Shown: in pieces, positions 31,577-39,904 of the stretch
Numbering within the stretch: the stretch's first letter is position 1
Layout of the letters: every line of letters starts with the position of its first letter
NCBI GenBank assembly: GCA_900553175.1
Contig: USCH01000006.1
Location: forward strand, 1 to 53,479
Reading direction: 5' to 3'
DNA: 53,479 nucleotides
Source of the DNA: an uncultured Alistipes sp.
GTDB lineage: Bacteria > Bacteroidota > Bacteroidia > Bacteroidales > Rikenellaceae
Position numbers and translations under genes: made by a program
The notes under the pieces: model-generated
Told to the model about the DNA's origin: nothing
Databases searched by the model: none
Seen by the model: the letters and a program-made list of their open reading frames with translations, nothing else

Positions 31577-34059
31577 TCTATCCCCCGACATTCGAACAGA
31601 AAATAGGGTTCGACCGCCTGCGCGGGCAGGTTGCGGCGCTGTGCACGATGCGCGCCGCGCGCGAACTGCTGGCCGCCGAGGGATTCACGACCTCGGCGCA
31701 GGAGATCGAACGCCGTCTGTCGCTCTCCGACGAGATGCGCGTGCTGCTGGAGATGGAGCGCGACTTCCCGGGCGGCGACTACCCCGATACGGACCATGTC
31801 GTGGCCAAACTGCGCGTCGAGGGGGCTTTCCTCGATGTGGAGGAGGTGGTCACGCTGCGCCGGGCTTTGGCCACGGTGGGCGAGGTGGTGGCTTTCATCG
31901 GGGGCCGCGAGCGCGACTACCCGGCGCTGCATGCCCGCACGCGGGGCGTGGAGGCATTCCCGGAGATCGTGCGGCGCATCGACGCCCTGGTCGACCGCTT
32001 CGGCGAGGTGAGGGACTCGGCGTCGCCCGCACTGGGCGAAATCCGCCGTGCGATCCGCGAACGCGAGGGGCAGGCGGCCAAGCGCCTGCAGCAGGTGCTG
32101 GCGGCGGCCAAGAGCGCGGGCATCGTCGATGCCGACGCCCAGCTGTCGGTGCGCGACGGCAAGACCGTCATTCCGGTTGCGGCGGCCAACAAACGCAAGC
32201 TCAACGGCTTCATCCACGACGAATCGGCCACGGGCCGCACGGTCTACGTGGAGCCCGTCGAGGTGGTGGAGCTCAACAACGAGCTGCGCGAGCTGGAGTA
32301 TGCCGAGCGGCGCGAAATCGTGCGCATCCTCGCCGAATTCACCGACTCGGTGCGCCCCGATGCCGAGCTCGTCGCCGCGTCGGGCGACTATCTGGCCGAA
32401 GTGGACATGCTGCGCGCCAAGGGGCGCTGGGCCTCGGAAAACGGCTGCGCGAAGCCGATCGTCTCGACCGACGACCGGCTGGTGCTCAAGGAGGCGCGCC
32501 ATCCGCTGCTGCAACAGACCCTCCGTGCGCAGGGGCGCGAGATCGTGCCGCTGACCATGCAGCTCGACCGGCGGAAACGCATTCTGGTCATTTCGGGCCC
32601 CAATGCCGGCGGCAAGTCGGTGTGTTTGAAGACGACGGGCATCGTCCAGTATATGTTCCAGTGCGGATTCCCGGTGCCGGCGTCGCCGGTGTCGGAGCTG
32701 CCCGTATTCGGCTCGATATTCCTCGACATCGGCGACGAACAGTCGATCGACAACGATTTGTCGACCTATTCGTCGCATCTGGTGAACATGAAGAACATGC
32801 TCGCCGGGGCGTCGGACCGGACGCTGGTGCTCATCGACGAGTTCGGATCGGGCACCGAGCCCACCATCGGCGGGGCCATCGCCGAAGCCATCCTGGAGCG
32901 GCTGCTCGAAAAGGGGTGCTACGGCGTCATCACGACCCACTACGCCAATATAAAATATTATGCGGCCAGCACCGAGGGGATCGCCAACGGAGCAATGACC
33001 TTCGACGTGCAGCACATCCGGCCGCTGTTCCGGCTCGAAACGGGCAAGCCGGGCAGCTCGTTCGCCATCGAGATCGCCCGCAAGATCGGGCTGCCGGAGG
33101 AGATTATCCGCGCGGCGTCGGAGAAGGCGGGGTCGGACCATATCAACCTCGAAAAGCAGCTGCGCGAAATAGCCCGCGACAAGCACTACTGGGAGCAGAA
33201 GCGTGACCGCATCCGTCTGACCGACCGCAAGGTGGAGGAGCTGGAGCAGAGCTATGCCGAGCAGCTGTCGAAAATCCGCGCCGAGCGGCAGGAGATACTC
33301 CGTAAGGCCAAGCAGGAGGCGCAGGCGCTCGTGGCCGAAGCCAACCGGCAGATCGAGAATACGATCCGCACCATCCGCGAGGCGCAGGCCGAGAAGGAGC
33401 TCACGCGGCTGGCCCGCAAGGAGCTGGACGACTTTCGGGCCGCGGCCGAGCGGGCCGATGCGGCGGAGCGCGACGCGGAGGTGGCCCGCGAAATCGAGCG
33501 TATAGAGCGCCGCCGGCAGCGCCGTGCCGAGCGCAGGGCGCAGCGGGGCGAAGAGGCCGCGGCCGCCGCGACGCCCGAACCGCCCCGCAAACGCGAGGCG
33601 GAGGTGGGTTCGAAGGTCCGCATGGAGGGGCAGGATATGGTGGGCGAGGTGCGTTCGGTGAAGGGCCGCAAGGCGCAGGTGGCCTTCGGACAGATACTGA
33701 CGACGGTGGACCGCGAGCGGCTGACGGTGGTGTCGAACAACGAATACCGCGAGGCGACGCGTCCGACGACGATGCGCACGGTGGTGTCGGCCGACATTTC
33801 GGCCCGCAAACTCTCGTTCCGCGACCACATCGACGTGCGCGGGATGCGGGCCGCCGAGGCGCTCGACGAGGTGCAGCAGTTCATAGACGATGCGTTGATG
33901 GTGGGCGTGGGGTCGGTGACGATCCTCCACGGCAAGGGCACCGGGGCGCTCAAGGAGGAGATCCGCCGCTACCTGCGCACGGTGCCGGAGGTGGTGTCGG
34001 CCGCGGACGAACATGCCGACCGGGGCGGCGCGGGCATTACGGTGGTGACGCTGGCGTAG
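31573..34059 (+). CDS. mutS2: MutS2 ribosome-collision/recombination ATPase with Smr domain
   Basis: An 828-residue MutS-family ATPase. MutS2 proteins have been linked both to suppression of homologous recombination and to rescue of collided ribosomes. Seen here: a MutS-type lever/clamp core, Walker A GPNAGGKS (about residue 341), DIGDEQS and LIDEFGSGTEP (Walker B), a long charged coiled coil (about 520-660), and a C-terminal Smr nuclease domain (from about 750) with HIDVRGM and LHGKGTG. I prefer ATG 31573 over the upstream GTG 31564 because it overlaps the MCE stop as ATGA and begins with the conserved MIYPPTFEQKIGF. It lacks the mismatch-recognition domain of MutS, as expected. Confidence 0.96.
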   Translation: MIYPPTFEQKIGFDRLRGQVAALCTMRAARELLAAEGFTTSAQEIERRLSLSDEMRVLLEMERDFPGGDYPDTDHVVAKLRVEGAFLDVEEVVTLRRALATVGEVVAFIGGRERDYPALHARTRGVEAFPEIVRRIDALVDRFGEVRDSASPALGEIRRAIREREGQAAKRLQQVLAAAKSAGIVDADAQLSVRDGKTVIPVAAANKRKLNGFIHDESATGRTVYVEPVEVVELNNELRELEYAERREIVRILAEFTDSVRPDAELVAASGDYLAEVDMLRAKGRWASENGCAKPIVSTDDRLVLKEARHPLLQQTLRAQGREIVPLTMQLDRRKRILVISGPNAGGKSVCLKTTGIVQYMFQCGFPVPASPVSELPVFGSIFLDIGDEQSIDNDLSTYSSHLVNMKNMLAGASDRTLVLIDEFGSGTEPTIGGAIAEAILERLLEKGCYGVITTHYANIKYYAASTEGIANGAMTFDVQHIRPLFRLETGKPGSSFAIEIARKIGLPEEIIRAASEKAGSDHINLEKQLREIARDKHYWEQKRDRIRLTDRKVEELEQSYAEQLSKIRAERQEILRKAKQEAQALVAEANRQIENTIRTIREAQAEKELTRLARKELDDFRAAAERADAAERDAEVAREIERIERRRQRRAERRAQRGEEAAAAATPEPPRKREAEVGSKVRMEGQDMVGEVRSVKGRKAQVAFGQILTTVDRERLTVVSNNEYREATRPTTMRTVVSADISARKLSFRDHIDVRGMRAAEALDEVQQFIDDALMVGVGSVTILHGKGTGALKEEIRRYLRTVPEVVSAADEHADRGGAGITVVTLA

Positions 34060-34177
34060 GCATTGCCGCGGCCGTATTTCCGTTCCGCTGAAAGCGGGGT
34101 TTTATGGGGCTGCGGCTGCGCAACTCCTGCGGACTGCAAAAACAGAACACGTTTCCGATGCAAGAAACCTTAAAGCA

Positions 34178-36547
34178 ATGGAATACAGACTTTCGCAGAT
34201 AGCCGCCCTGTGCGGCGGCGAATTCCGGGGCAGCGACAGCACGGTGCGCTCGGTGGTGACTGACAGCCGGTCGCTTTCGTGCGAAATGGGGCTCAGCCCG
34301 ATGTTCGTGGCGCTGCGCGGCGCCAACCACGATTCGCACCGCTTCATCCGGCAGATGTACGACCGCGGCGTGCGGGCCTTTCTGGTCGAGCGCGAGGTCG
34401 AGGAGCTGCCCGGGTGCGGCTATGTCGTGGCGGACAACGCCATCGGGGCGTTGCAGGCGCTGGCGGCCCGCCACAGGGCGCAGTTCCGCGGTACGGTGGT
34501 GGGCATCACGGGCTCGAACGGCAAGACGGTCATCAAGGAGTGGATCGCCGAGGAGCTGCCCGCGGGCATGAAGTTCTACCGCTCGCCCAAAAGCTACAAC
34601 TCGCAGCTGGGCGTGCCTCTGTCGGTGCTGATGCTGGAGGGCGACGAGGAGCTGGCCATCTTCGAGGCGGGCATCTCGCAGCCGGGCGAGATGGAGCGGC
34701 TGGAGCGCATCATCCGCCCCGACGTGGTGATCTTCACCTCGATCGGCGACGCCCATCAGGAACACTTCCTCAACATGGAGCAGAAGTGCGACGAAAAGAT
34801 GATTCTGGCGCGCCATGCCTCGAAAATCGTCTACCACAGCTATTACGAGCCGTTGGGACGCATGGTGGCGGCGCGCTATGCCGACCGCCGGCCGCTCGAT
34901 GCGGCGCGCTTTCCGGAGGTCCCGCAGGCTGTCATCGGCAATGCCGCCTCGCGCCGCAACGCACAGATCGTCGAGGCCTTCTGCGCGGCGATGGGGTATG
35001 CCGCACCGGCCTTTTCGGCGGCGCCCCGGGTGGCGATGCGTCTGGAGGTGAAGGAGGGCATCAACGATTCGATCCTCATCAACGACGCCTACAACCTCGA
35101 CCTCAATTCGCTGGCGCTGGCGCTCGACTACCTGCACGGCGTGGCTTTGGGCCGGCGGTGCACGCTGGTGCTCTCGGACATCGCCCAGAGCGGTCTGCCG
35201 GACGAAGAACTCTACGGCCGCGTGGCGGAGATGGTGTCGCGGGCCGGGGTCGACTTTTTGGTGGGCATCGGACCCAAGCTGCGGCGCCATGCGGCGCTGT
35301 TCTCCTGCGCCAAGTCGTTTTACGCTTCGGCCGACGAGTGTGCCGAACGGCTGGGGCGCGAGGCGGTGGCCGGGCGTGCCGTGCTGCTGAAGGGAGCCCG
35401 CGAATACCGGTTCGAGAAGTTGGCCCATGCGCTGGCCCGGCAGAGCCATACGACGGTGCTGGAGGTCGACCTCGACGCCATGACGCACAACCTCAACTAC
35501 TTCCGGTCGAAGCTCCGTTTCGGGACGAAAATGGTGGCGATGGTCAAGGCCGCCAGCTACGGAGCGGGCGACTTCGAGGTGGCGCAGATGCTCCAGCACC
35601 AGGGCGTGGACTTCCTGGCCGTGGCGTTCGCCGACGAGGGCGTGCGCCTGCGCGAGCGGGGCATCACGATGCCCGTGGTGGTGCTCAACGCCGATGCCGA
35701 CAGCTTCGAACTGATGATCGCCAACCGCCTCGAACCCGAAATCTACAGCTTCCGTTCGCTTGAAGCCTTCGCCGCGGCCGTGACCCGTGCGGGCGAAACG
35801 CATTATCCGATCCATGTGAAGCTGGACACCGGAATGCACCGTCTGGGCTTCGTGGAGGAGGAGATCGGCCCGCTGGGCGAACGTCTGGCCGCGATGGACG
35901 AAGTGAAGGCGGCGACGGTCTTTTCGCACCTCAACTGTTCGGACATGCCCGGGGAGGACGCCTACACGCGCTCCCAGATCGCCCGCTACGACCGCATGAG
36001 CCGGGCGCTGGTCGAAGCGCTCGGCTATCCGGTCATCCGCCACACGGCCAACTCGGCGGCCATCGAGCGCTTCCCCGAAGCGCAGTTCGACATGTGCCGG
36101 CTGGGGCTGGGGCTCTACGGTTTCGGCTGGGAGCACAATCCGGAGCTGCAGCCCGTCTCGACGCTCAGGACGCGCATCGTGCAGATCAAGCACCTGCCGG
36201 CGGGCGATGCGGTGGGCTACGGCCGTGCGGGAAAACTGACGCGGCCGACCGTGACGGCGACCGTCCCGGTGGGCTACGCCGACGGTCTGGACCGCCACCT
36301 GGGCTGCGGCCGCTGGTCGGTGCTGGTGGCCGGACAGCCCGCTCCGATCGTGGGGCGCATCTGCATGGACAGCTGCATGATCGACATAACCGACATCCCC
36401 GGGGTGGAGGAGGGCGACGAGGCGGTGATCTTCTCGCCCGAACCGGGCAACGATCTGGAGACGATGGCCCGCGTGCTCGACACGATCCCCTACGAGATCA
36501 TGACTTCGGTGTCGGCGCGGGTGAAGCGGATCTATCTGAAGAGCTGA
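34178..36547 (+). CDS. Bifunctional UDP-MurNAc-tripeptide:D-Ala-D-Ala ligase / alanine racemase
   Basis: A 789-residue fusion typical of Bacteroidetes. The N-terminal half is MurF (adds D-Ala-D-Ala to the UDP-MurNAc tripeptide), with the Mur-ligase P-loop GITGSNGKT (about residues 109-117), DAYNLDLNS and LVLSDIAQSG. The C-terminal half, from about residue 425, is a PLP-dependent alanine racemase. Its PLP lysine is in MVKAASYGAG, followed by the KLDTGMHRLGF block, the HTANSAA block, and GRICMDSCMIDIT near the catalytic Tyr side. Joining racemase and ligase couples D-Ala supply to its use in peptidoglycan. Both halves look complete. The 118-bp gap after mutS2 has no clear promoter consensus. 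Confidence 0.97.
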   Translation: MEYRLSQIAALCGGEFRGSDSTVRSVVTDSRSLSCEMGLSPMFVALRGANHDSHRFIRQMYDRGVRAFLVEREVEELPGCGYVVADNAIGALQALAARHRAQFRGTVVGITGSNGKTVIKEWIAEELPAGMKFYRSPKSYNSQLGVPLSVLMLEGDEELAIFEAGISQPGEMERLERIIRPDVVIFTSIGDAHQEHFLNMEQKCDEKMILARHASKIVYHSYYEPLGRMVAARYADRRPLDAARFPEVPQAVIGNAASRRNAQIVEAFCAAMGYAAPAFSAAPRVAMRLEVKEGINDSILINDAYNLDLNSLALALDYLHGVALGRRCTLVLSDIAQSGLPDEELYGRVAEMVSRAGVDFLVGIGPKLRRHAALFSCAKSFYASADECAERLGREAVAGRAVLLKGAREYRFEKLAHALARQSHTTVLEVDLDAMTHNLNYFRSKLRFGTKMVAMVKAASYGAGDFEVAQMLQHQGVDFLAVAFADEGVRLRERGITMPVVVLNADADSFELMIANRLEPEIYSFRSLEAFAAAVTRAGETHYPIHVKLDTGMHRLGFVEEEIGPLGERLAAMDEVKAATVFSHLNCSDMPGEDAYTRSQIARYDRMSRALVEALGYPVIRHTANSAAIERFPEAQFDMCRLGLGLYGFGWEHNPELQPVSTLRTRIVQIKHLPAGDAVGYGRAGKLTRPTVTATVPVGYADGLDRHLGCGRWSVLVAGQPAPIVGRICMDSCMIDITDIPGVEEGDEAVIFSPEPGNDLETMARVLDTIPYEIMTSVSARVKRIYLKS

Positions 36548-36728
36548 ACGTGTTTTCCGGCTCCGACGGAGCCGGGCGGGCCGAAGCCTCCGCCGTGCGG
36601 AGGCCCGCAATCCAGGCGTTGCTGTCCGTCCGCAGGCTTCGACCCGCCCGATTGCGCCGGGAGTTTGCCGAAATATGGATTCATGGCTCCGCTTGAGACG
36701 ACGAAGAGAGAAATACGAATTTCGAATG

Positions 36729-37442
36729 ATGCCGAAAGGAACCTTATACTTGATCCCCTGTCCGATTTCGGACGAGACAGCGCCGTGGGACGTGCTTCCG
36801 GCGGCGAACAGGGCCGTGATGGAGGCTCTGGATTACTTCATTGTCGAAAACATCCGCTCGGCCCGGCGTTTTCTGTCGAAAGCGGGCCTTGCGCGGCCCA
36901 TCGACGAGCTGGAGTTCCGCGAACTGAACGAACACACCGTGGCGGGCCGCGAGGTCGAGGAACTGGTGGCGCCGATCTTGGCGGGCCGCTCGGCCGGCGT
37001 CATCTCGGAGGCGGGCGTGCCGGGCGTGGCCGATCCGGGGGCGCTGGCGGTCGAGGCGTGCCACCGTCACGGGGTGCGCGTGGTGCCGCTCGTGGGGCCT
37101 TCGTCGATCATTCTGGCCCTGATGGCTTCGGGGCTCAACGGTCAGTCGTTCGCCTTCAACGGCTACCTGCCCGTCAAGCCGCCCGAGCGGGCGCAGGCCA
37201 TCCGGCGGTTCGAACGCCGTGCCCGCGCCGAGGGGCAGGCGCAGCTCTTCATCGAGGCGCCCTACCGCAATGCCAAGCTGCTGGAGCAGCTCCTGCAGGT
37301 GCTCGCTCCGGCGACGAAACTCTCGGTGGCGCTCGACATCACCGCTCCGGACCAGTGGATCGCCACGCGCAGCGTGGAGGAGTGGAGGCGCAGCCGTTTG
37401 CCCGAAATGCAGCGTCGTCCGGCGATTTTCATCATCGGCTGA
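36729..37442 (+). CDS. RsmI-like SAM-dependent methyltransferase (tetrapyrrole-methylase fold)
   Basis: A 237-residue methyltransferase of the family that includes RsmI, which 2'-O-methylates C1402 of 16S rRNA. Blocks seen: KGTLYLIPCPISDE at the N-terminus, VENIRSARRFLSK, VISEAGVPGVADPG (SAM-binding glycines), VVPLVGPSSIILALMASG and a C-terminal FIEAPYRNAKLLEQLL. I choose ATG 36729 because family members start with this strand. The open frame extends upstream to 36675 through an Arg-rich stretch with no family similarity. Many Bacteroidetes carry both a canonical RsmI and this related form, so the rRNA target is not certain. Confidence 0.88.
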   Translation: MPKGTLYLIPCPISDETAPWDVLPAANRAVMEALDYFIVENIRSARRFLSKAGLARPIDELEFRELNEHTVAGREVEELVAPILAGRSAGVISEAGVPGVADPGALAVEACHRHGVRVVPLVGPSSIILALMASGLNGQSFAFNGYLPVKPPERAQAIRRFERRARAEGQAQLFIEAPYRNAKLLEQLLQVLAPATKLSVALDITAPDQWIATRSVEEWRRSRLPEMQRRPAIFIIG

Positions 37443-37506
37443 CGTTCGGAGCGTTGGTATGTATTTTGTGCTATAAATAGGTGCGAAACCGAAAAAAAAC
37501 GAAGAT

Positions 37507-38103
37507 ATGAAAAAGGAAAACACTTATAATGAAGCCGTTGAAAACGACGAAGGCTTCGCGGCCGGAGACGGCTATCCCTCCTGCGAAGGCGAGCCCTGTG
37601 CCAATGTGGCAGACGAAGAGGGCGGCGCGGCTGACAATGTGACAGATCAGGCGGAGGAGAAGGGCTCCGATGCGGCCGAGGCCATTGCCGAGTGGAAGGA
37701 CAAATACCTGCGTTTGCAGGCCGAGTTCGACAACTACCGCAAACGCACGCTGCGCGAGAAGATGGAGCTCGTGCAGACGGGCGGCCGCGACGTGCTGCTG
37801 GCCATGCTGCCCGTGCGCGACGACGTGGAGCGCGCCGTGGCGGCCATGGAGAAGAGCGATGATGTGGAGGCGCTGCGTTCGGGTGTGCGGCTGATCTCGC
37901 AGAAGTTCACCGAAGCGCTGCGTCAGCGGGGCGTCGCCGAAATCGAAGTGCGCGACAGGGAGTTCGACGCCGATGTGGCGGAGGCCGTGGCGCGCTTTGC
38001 GGCGGGCGAGGAGAAGAAGGGCCGGGTGATCGATGTCGTGCAGACGGGTTATATGCTGGGCGACAAGGTGCTGCGGTTCGCAAAAGTGGTTGTAGGAGAA
38101 TAG
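37507..38103 (+). CDS. grpE: Nucleotide exchange factor GrpE
   Basis: A 198-residue co-chaperone that releases ADP from DnaK. The N-terminal 55 residues are acidic and low complexity. A long coiled-coil helix follows, containing KDKYLRLQAEFDNYRKRT. The C-terminal beta domain includes the GVAEIEVRDREFDAD region and ends in VVQTGYMLGDKVLRFAKVVV. The gene is 4 bp upstream of dnaJ and forms the usual grpE-dnaJ operon; dnaK and a heat-shock repressor gene are not adjacent. Confidence 0.97.
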   Translation: MKKENTYNEAVENDEGFAAGDGYPSCEGEPCANVADEEGGAADNVTDQAEEKGSDAAEAIAEWKDKYLRLQAEFDNYRKRTLREKMELVQTGGRDVLLAMLPVRDDVERAVAAMEKSDDVEALRSGVRLISQKFTEALRQRGVAEIEVRDREFDADVAEAVARFAAGEEKKGRVIDVVQTGYMLGDKVLRFAKVVVGE

Positions 38104-38107
38104 GATC

Positions 38108-39268
38108 ATGGCAGAGAAAAGGGACTACTACGAAGTGTTGGGCGTCCAGAAGAACGCTAACGCCGACGAAATAAAGAAGGCCTACCGCAAAGCGGCCATC
38201 AAGTACCACCCCGACAAGAACCCCGGCGATAAGGAGGCCGAGGAGAAGTTCAAGGAGGCGGCCGAGGCCTACGATGTGTTGTCGAATCCCGACAAGCGTG
38301 CGCGCTACGACCAGTTCGGCCATGCCGGCATGAGCGGAGCCGCGGGCGGCGGAGCCGGAGGGTTCGGAGGATTCGGCGGCGGCTTCTCGATGGAGGACAT
38401 CTTCTCGCAGTTCGGCGACATCTTCGGCGGCCATTTCGGCGGCGGCTTCCGCTCGTCGTCCACCGGACGGCGCGTGAACCGCGGCACGGACATCCGCGTG
38501 CGGGTGAAGCTGACCTTGCAAGAGATCGCCTCGGGGGTGACCAAGAAGCTGAAGATCAACAAAACGGTGGCGTGCGACCAGTGCGGCGGCACGGGGGCCA
38601 AATCCTCCGATGCCTATGCGACCTGTTCGACCTGCCACGGCACGGGCTATGCCACGCGCGTCGAGAACACCTTCTTCGGCCGCATGCAGACCCAGGGCGT
38701 CTGCCCCACGTGCGGCGGTACGGGCAAGGTCATCACCTCGCCCTGCGACAAGTGCAAGGGCGAAGGCACCGTTCGGGGCCAGGAGGTCGTCGAGATCGCC
38801 ATCCCGGCCGGTGTGGGCGAAGGCATGGTGCTCACCGTCACGGGCAAGGGCAATGCGGCGCGTCAGGGCGGCGTGAACGGCGATTTGCAGGTCCTTATCG
38901 AAGAGGCTCCCGATCCCGAACTGGTGCGCGACGGCAACGATCTGATCCATAACCTCAACATCACGGTGACGATGGCCCTGCTGGGCGGTACGGTCGAGGT
39001 TCCGACCGTCGACGGCCGCGCCAAGATCAAGATCGCACCCGGAACCCACGCCGGCAAGGTGCTCCGTCTGGCGGGCAAGGGCATTCCCGACGTCAACGGC
39101 TACGGCCGCGGCGACGAGCTGGTGGTGGTGGACATCACCATTCCCTCGAAGCTCAGCGCCGAGGAGCGCAGGCTGGTGGAGCAGCTGGCCGAGCAGCCCG
39201 ATTTCCGGAAAGCCGAGTCGACCCGCAACCAGAATATTTTCGAGCGGATGAAGAGTTTCTTCCGCTGA
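38108..39268 (+). CDS. dnaJ: Chaperone DnaJ (type I Hsp40)
   Basis: A 386-residue complete type I J-protein. The J domain (1-70) has the HPD motif in KYHPDKNPGD that stimulates DnaK ATPase. A Gly/Phe-rich linker (about 75-130) follows. The zinc region (about 156-228) has four CxxCxGxG repeats: CDQCGGTG, CSTCHGTG, CPTCGGTG and CDKCKGEG. The C-terminal substrate-binding beta domains come last. It works with DnaK and GrpE in protein folding and follows grpE by 4 bp. Every repeat is intact and length is normal. Confidence 0.98.
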   Translation: MAEKRDYYEVLGVQKNANADEIKKAYRKAAIKYHPDKNPGDKEAEEKFKEAAEAYDVLSNPDKRARYDQFGHAGMSGAAGGGAGGFGGFGGGFSMEDIFSQFGDIFGGHFGGGFRSSSTGRRVNRGTDIRVRVKLTLQEIASGVTKKLKINKTVACDQCGGTGAKSSDAYATCSTCHGTGYATRVENTFFGRMQTQGVCPTCGGTGKVITSPCDKCKGEGTVRGQEVVEIAIPAGVGEGMVLTVTGKGNAARQGGVNGDLQVLIEEAPDPELVRDGNDLIHNLNITVTMALLGGTVEVPTVDGRAKIKIAPGTHAGKVLRLAGKGIPDVNGYGRGDELVVVDITIPSKLSAEERRLVEQLAEQPDFRKAESTRNQNIFERMKSFFR

Positions 39269-39305
39269 TCGGTCCCCGATCGCGGTCCCCGGGCCGGCGT
39301 GTCGG

Positions 39306-39376
39306 CCGGTTTTCCGACGGGCCCGTCGATCGCTCTGCCGGCCGGAGTGCCGATCGGTTTTCCGGCCGGAGTGCCG
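39306..39376. repeat. GC-rich short repeats between dnaJ and the next gene
   Basis: CCGGCCGGAGTGCCG occurs at 39338-39352 and 39362-39376. A CGGTTTTCCG core appears near 39307 and 39355. The whole 185-bp intergenic region is unusually rich in self-complementary CCGG steps. It may include the grpE-dnaJ terminator, but no T run is present. Confidence 0.6.
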
Positions 39377-39430
39377 GCCCGTTCGCGGCGGAGGCGTGAG
39401 GCGCCGATGTGTCCGAACCGATTTTTTTCG

Positions 39431-39438
39431 TACCTTTA
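39431..39438 (+). promoter_or_regulatory. Near-consensus -7 box (TACCTTTA)
   Basis: One mismatch to TAnnTTTG, 18 nt before the ATG at 39457, in an A/T-rich patch with a T7 run just upstream. Confidence 0.45.
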
Positions 39439-39456
39439 CGGATAAACAAAGAGACT

Positions 39457-39903
39457 ATGTTGGGTTTCACACCATTCAAGAGACACGCGAACCGGTTCAA
39501 CTACATTCCGCGTTATTACGATCCGGCCAAAGAGGCGCGCGAACAGCGCCGGGCCGAGCTGAGGGGCGAACGGGCGGAGGAGAGCGACCGCGAATACCGT
39601 CCCGGGCAGTATGTCCGGACGCAGCGCGAAGCCCGCCGGGCCCGCCGGACGCATTCGGGCGGAGCCTCCCGGACCCGCGTCTGGAAGCTGATCGCGGGGG
39701 CGGCTGCGGTGCTGCTGTTCATCCTCCTGCTCTATCCCCGGCTGACCGGAGCCTTTCTGCGCACCCGCACCGCACCGGTGACCGCCGGGGCGTCCGACGT
39801 TCCGCAGGCCGGACCGCGCGATGCGTTCGACCAGTCGGGCGTGAGCGACGTCGAGTGGCAGGAGCAGCGGATCGTGGTGGTTCCCGACGATTACGAGGAG
39901 TGA
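39457..39903 (+). CDS. Small single-span membrane protein upstream of mutL
   Basis: A 148-residue protein with a basic, Arg/Glu-rich N-terminal half (about residues 1-75). The N-terminus reads MLGFTPFKRHANRFNYIPRY, and YYDPAKEAREQRR follows. One hydrophobic helix (about 82-98) precedes a short C-terminal tail ending in acidic residues. I choose ATG 39457 because it sits just after a -7-like box and gives an N-terminus resembling small Bacteroidetes membrane proteins found next to mutL. The in-frame start at 39409 would precede the promoter. The mutL ATG follows one base after its stop. Topology would place the basic part in the cytoplasm. Function is unknown. Confidence 0.75.
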   Translation: MLGFTPFKRHANRFNYIPRYYDPAKEAREQRRAELRGERAEESDREYRPGQYVRTQREARRARRTHSGGASRTRVWKLIAGAAAVLLFILLLYPRLTGAFLRTRTAPVTAGASDVPQAGPRDAFDQSGVSDVEWQEQRIVVVPDDYEE

Positions 39904-39904
39904 T

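Noticed and set aside
34088..34106. A CCGCT-GAA-AGCGG stem followed by GGTTTTA after mutS2 as a terminator
   Set aside because: The stem is only 5 bp and the T run is short; too weak to call.
36548..36600. A CGGCTCC-GAC-GGAGCCG hairpin after murF-alr as a terminator
   Set aside because: The stem is only 7 bp and is not followed by a T run, so I did not list it as a terminator.
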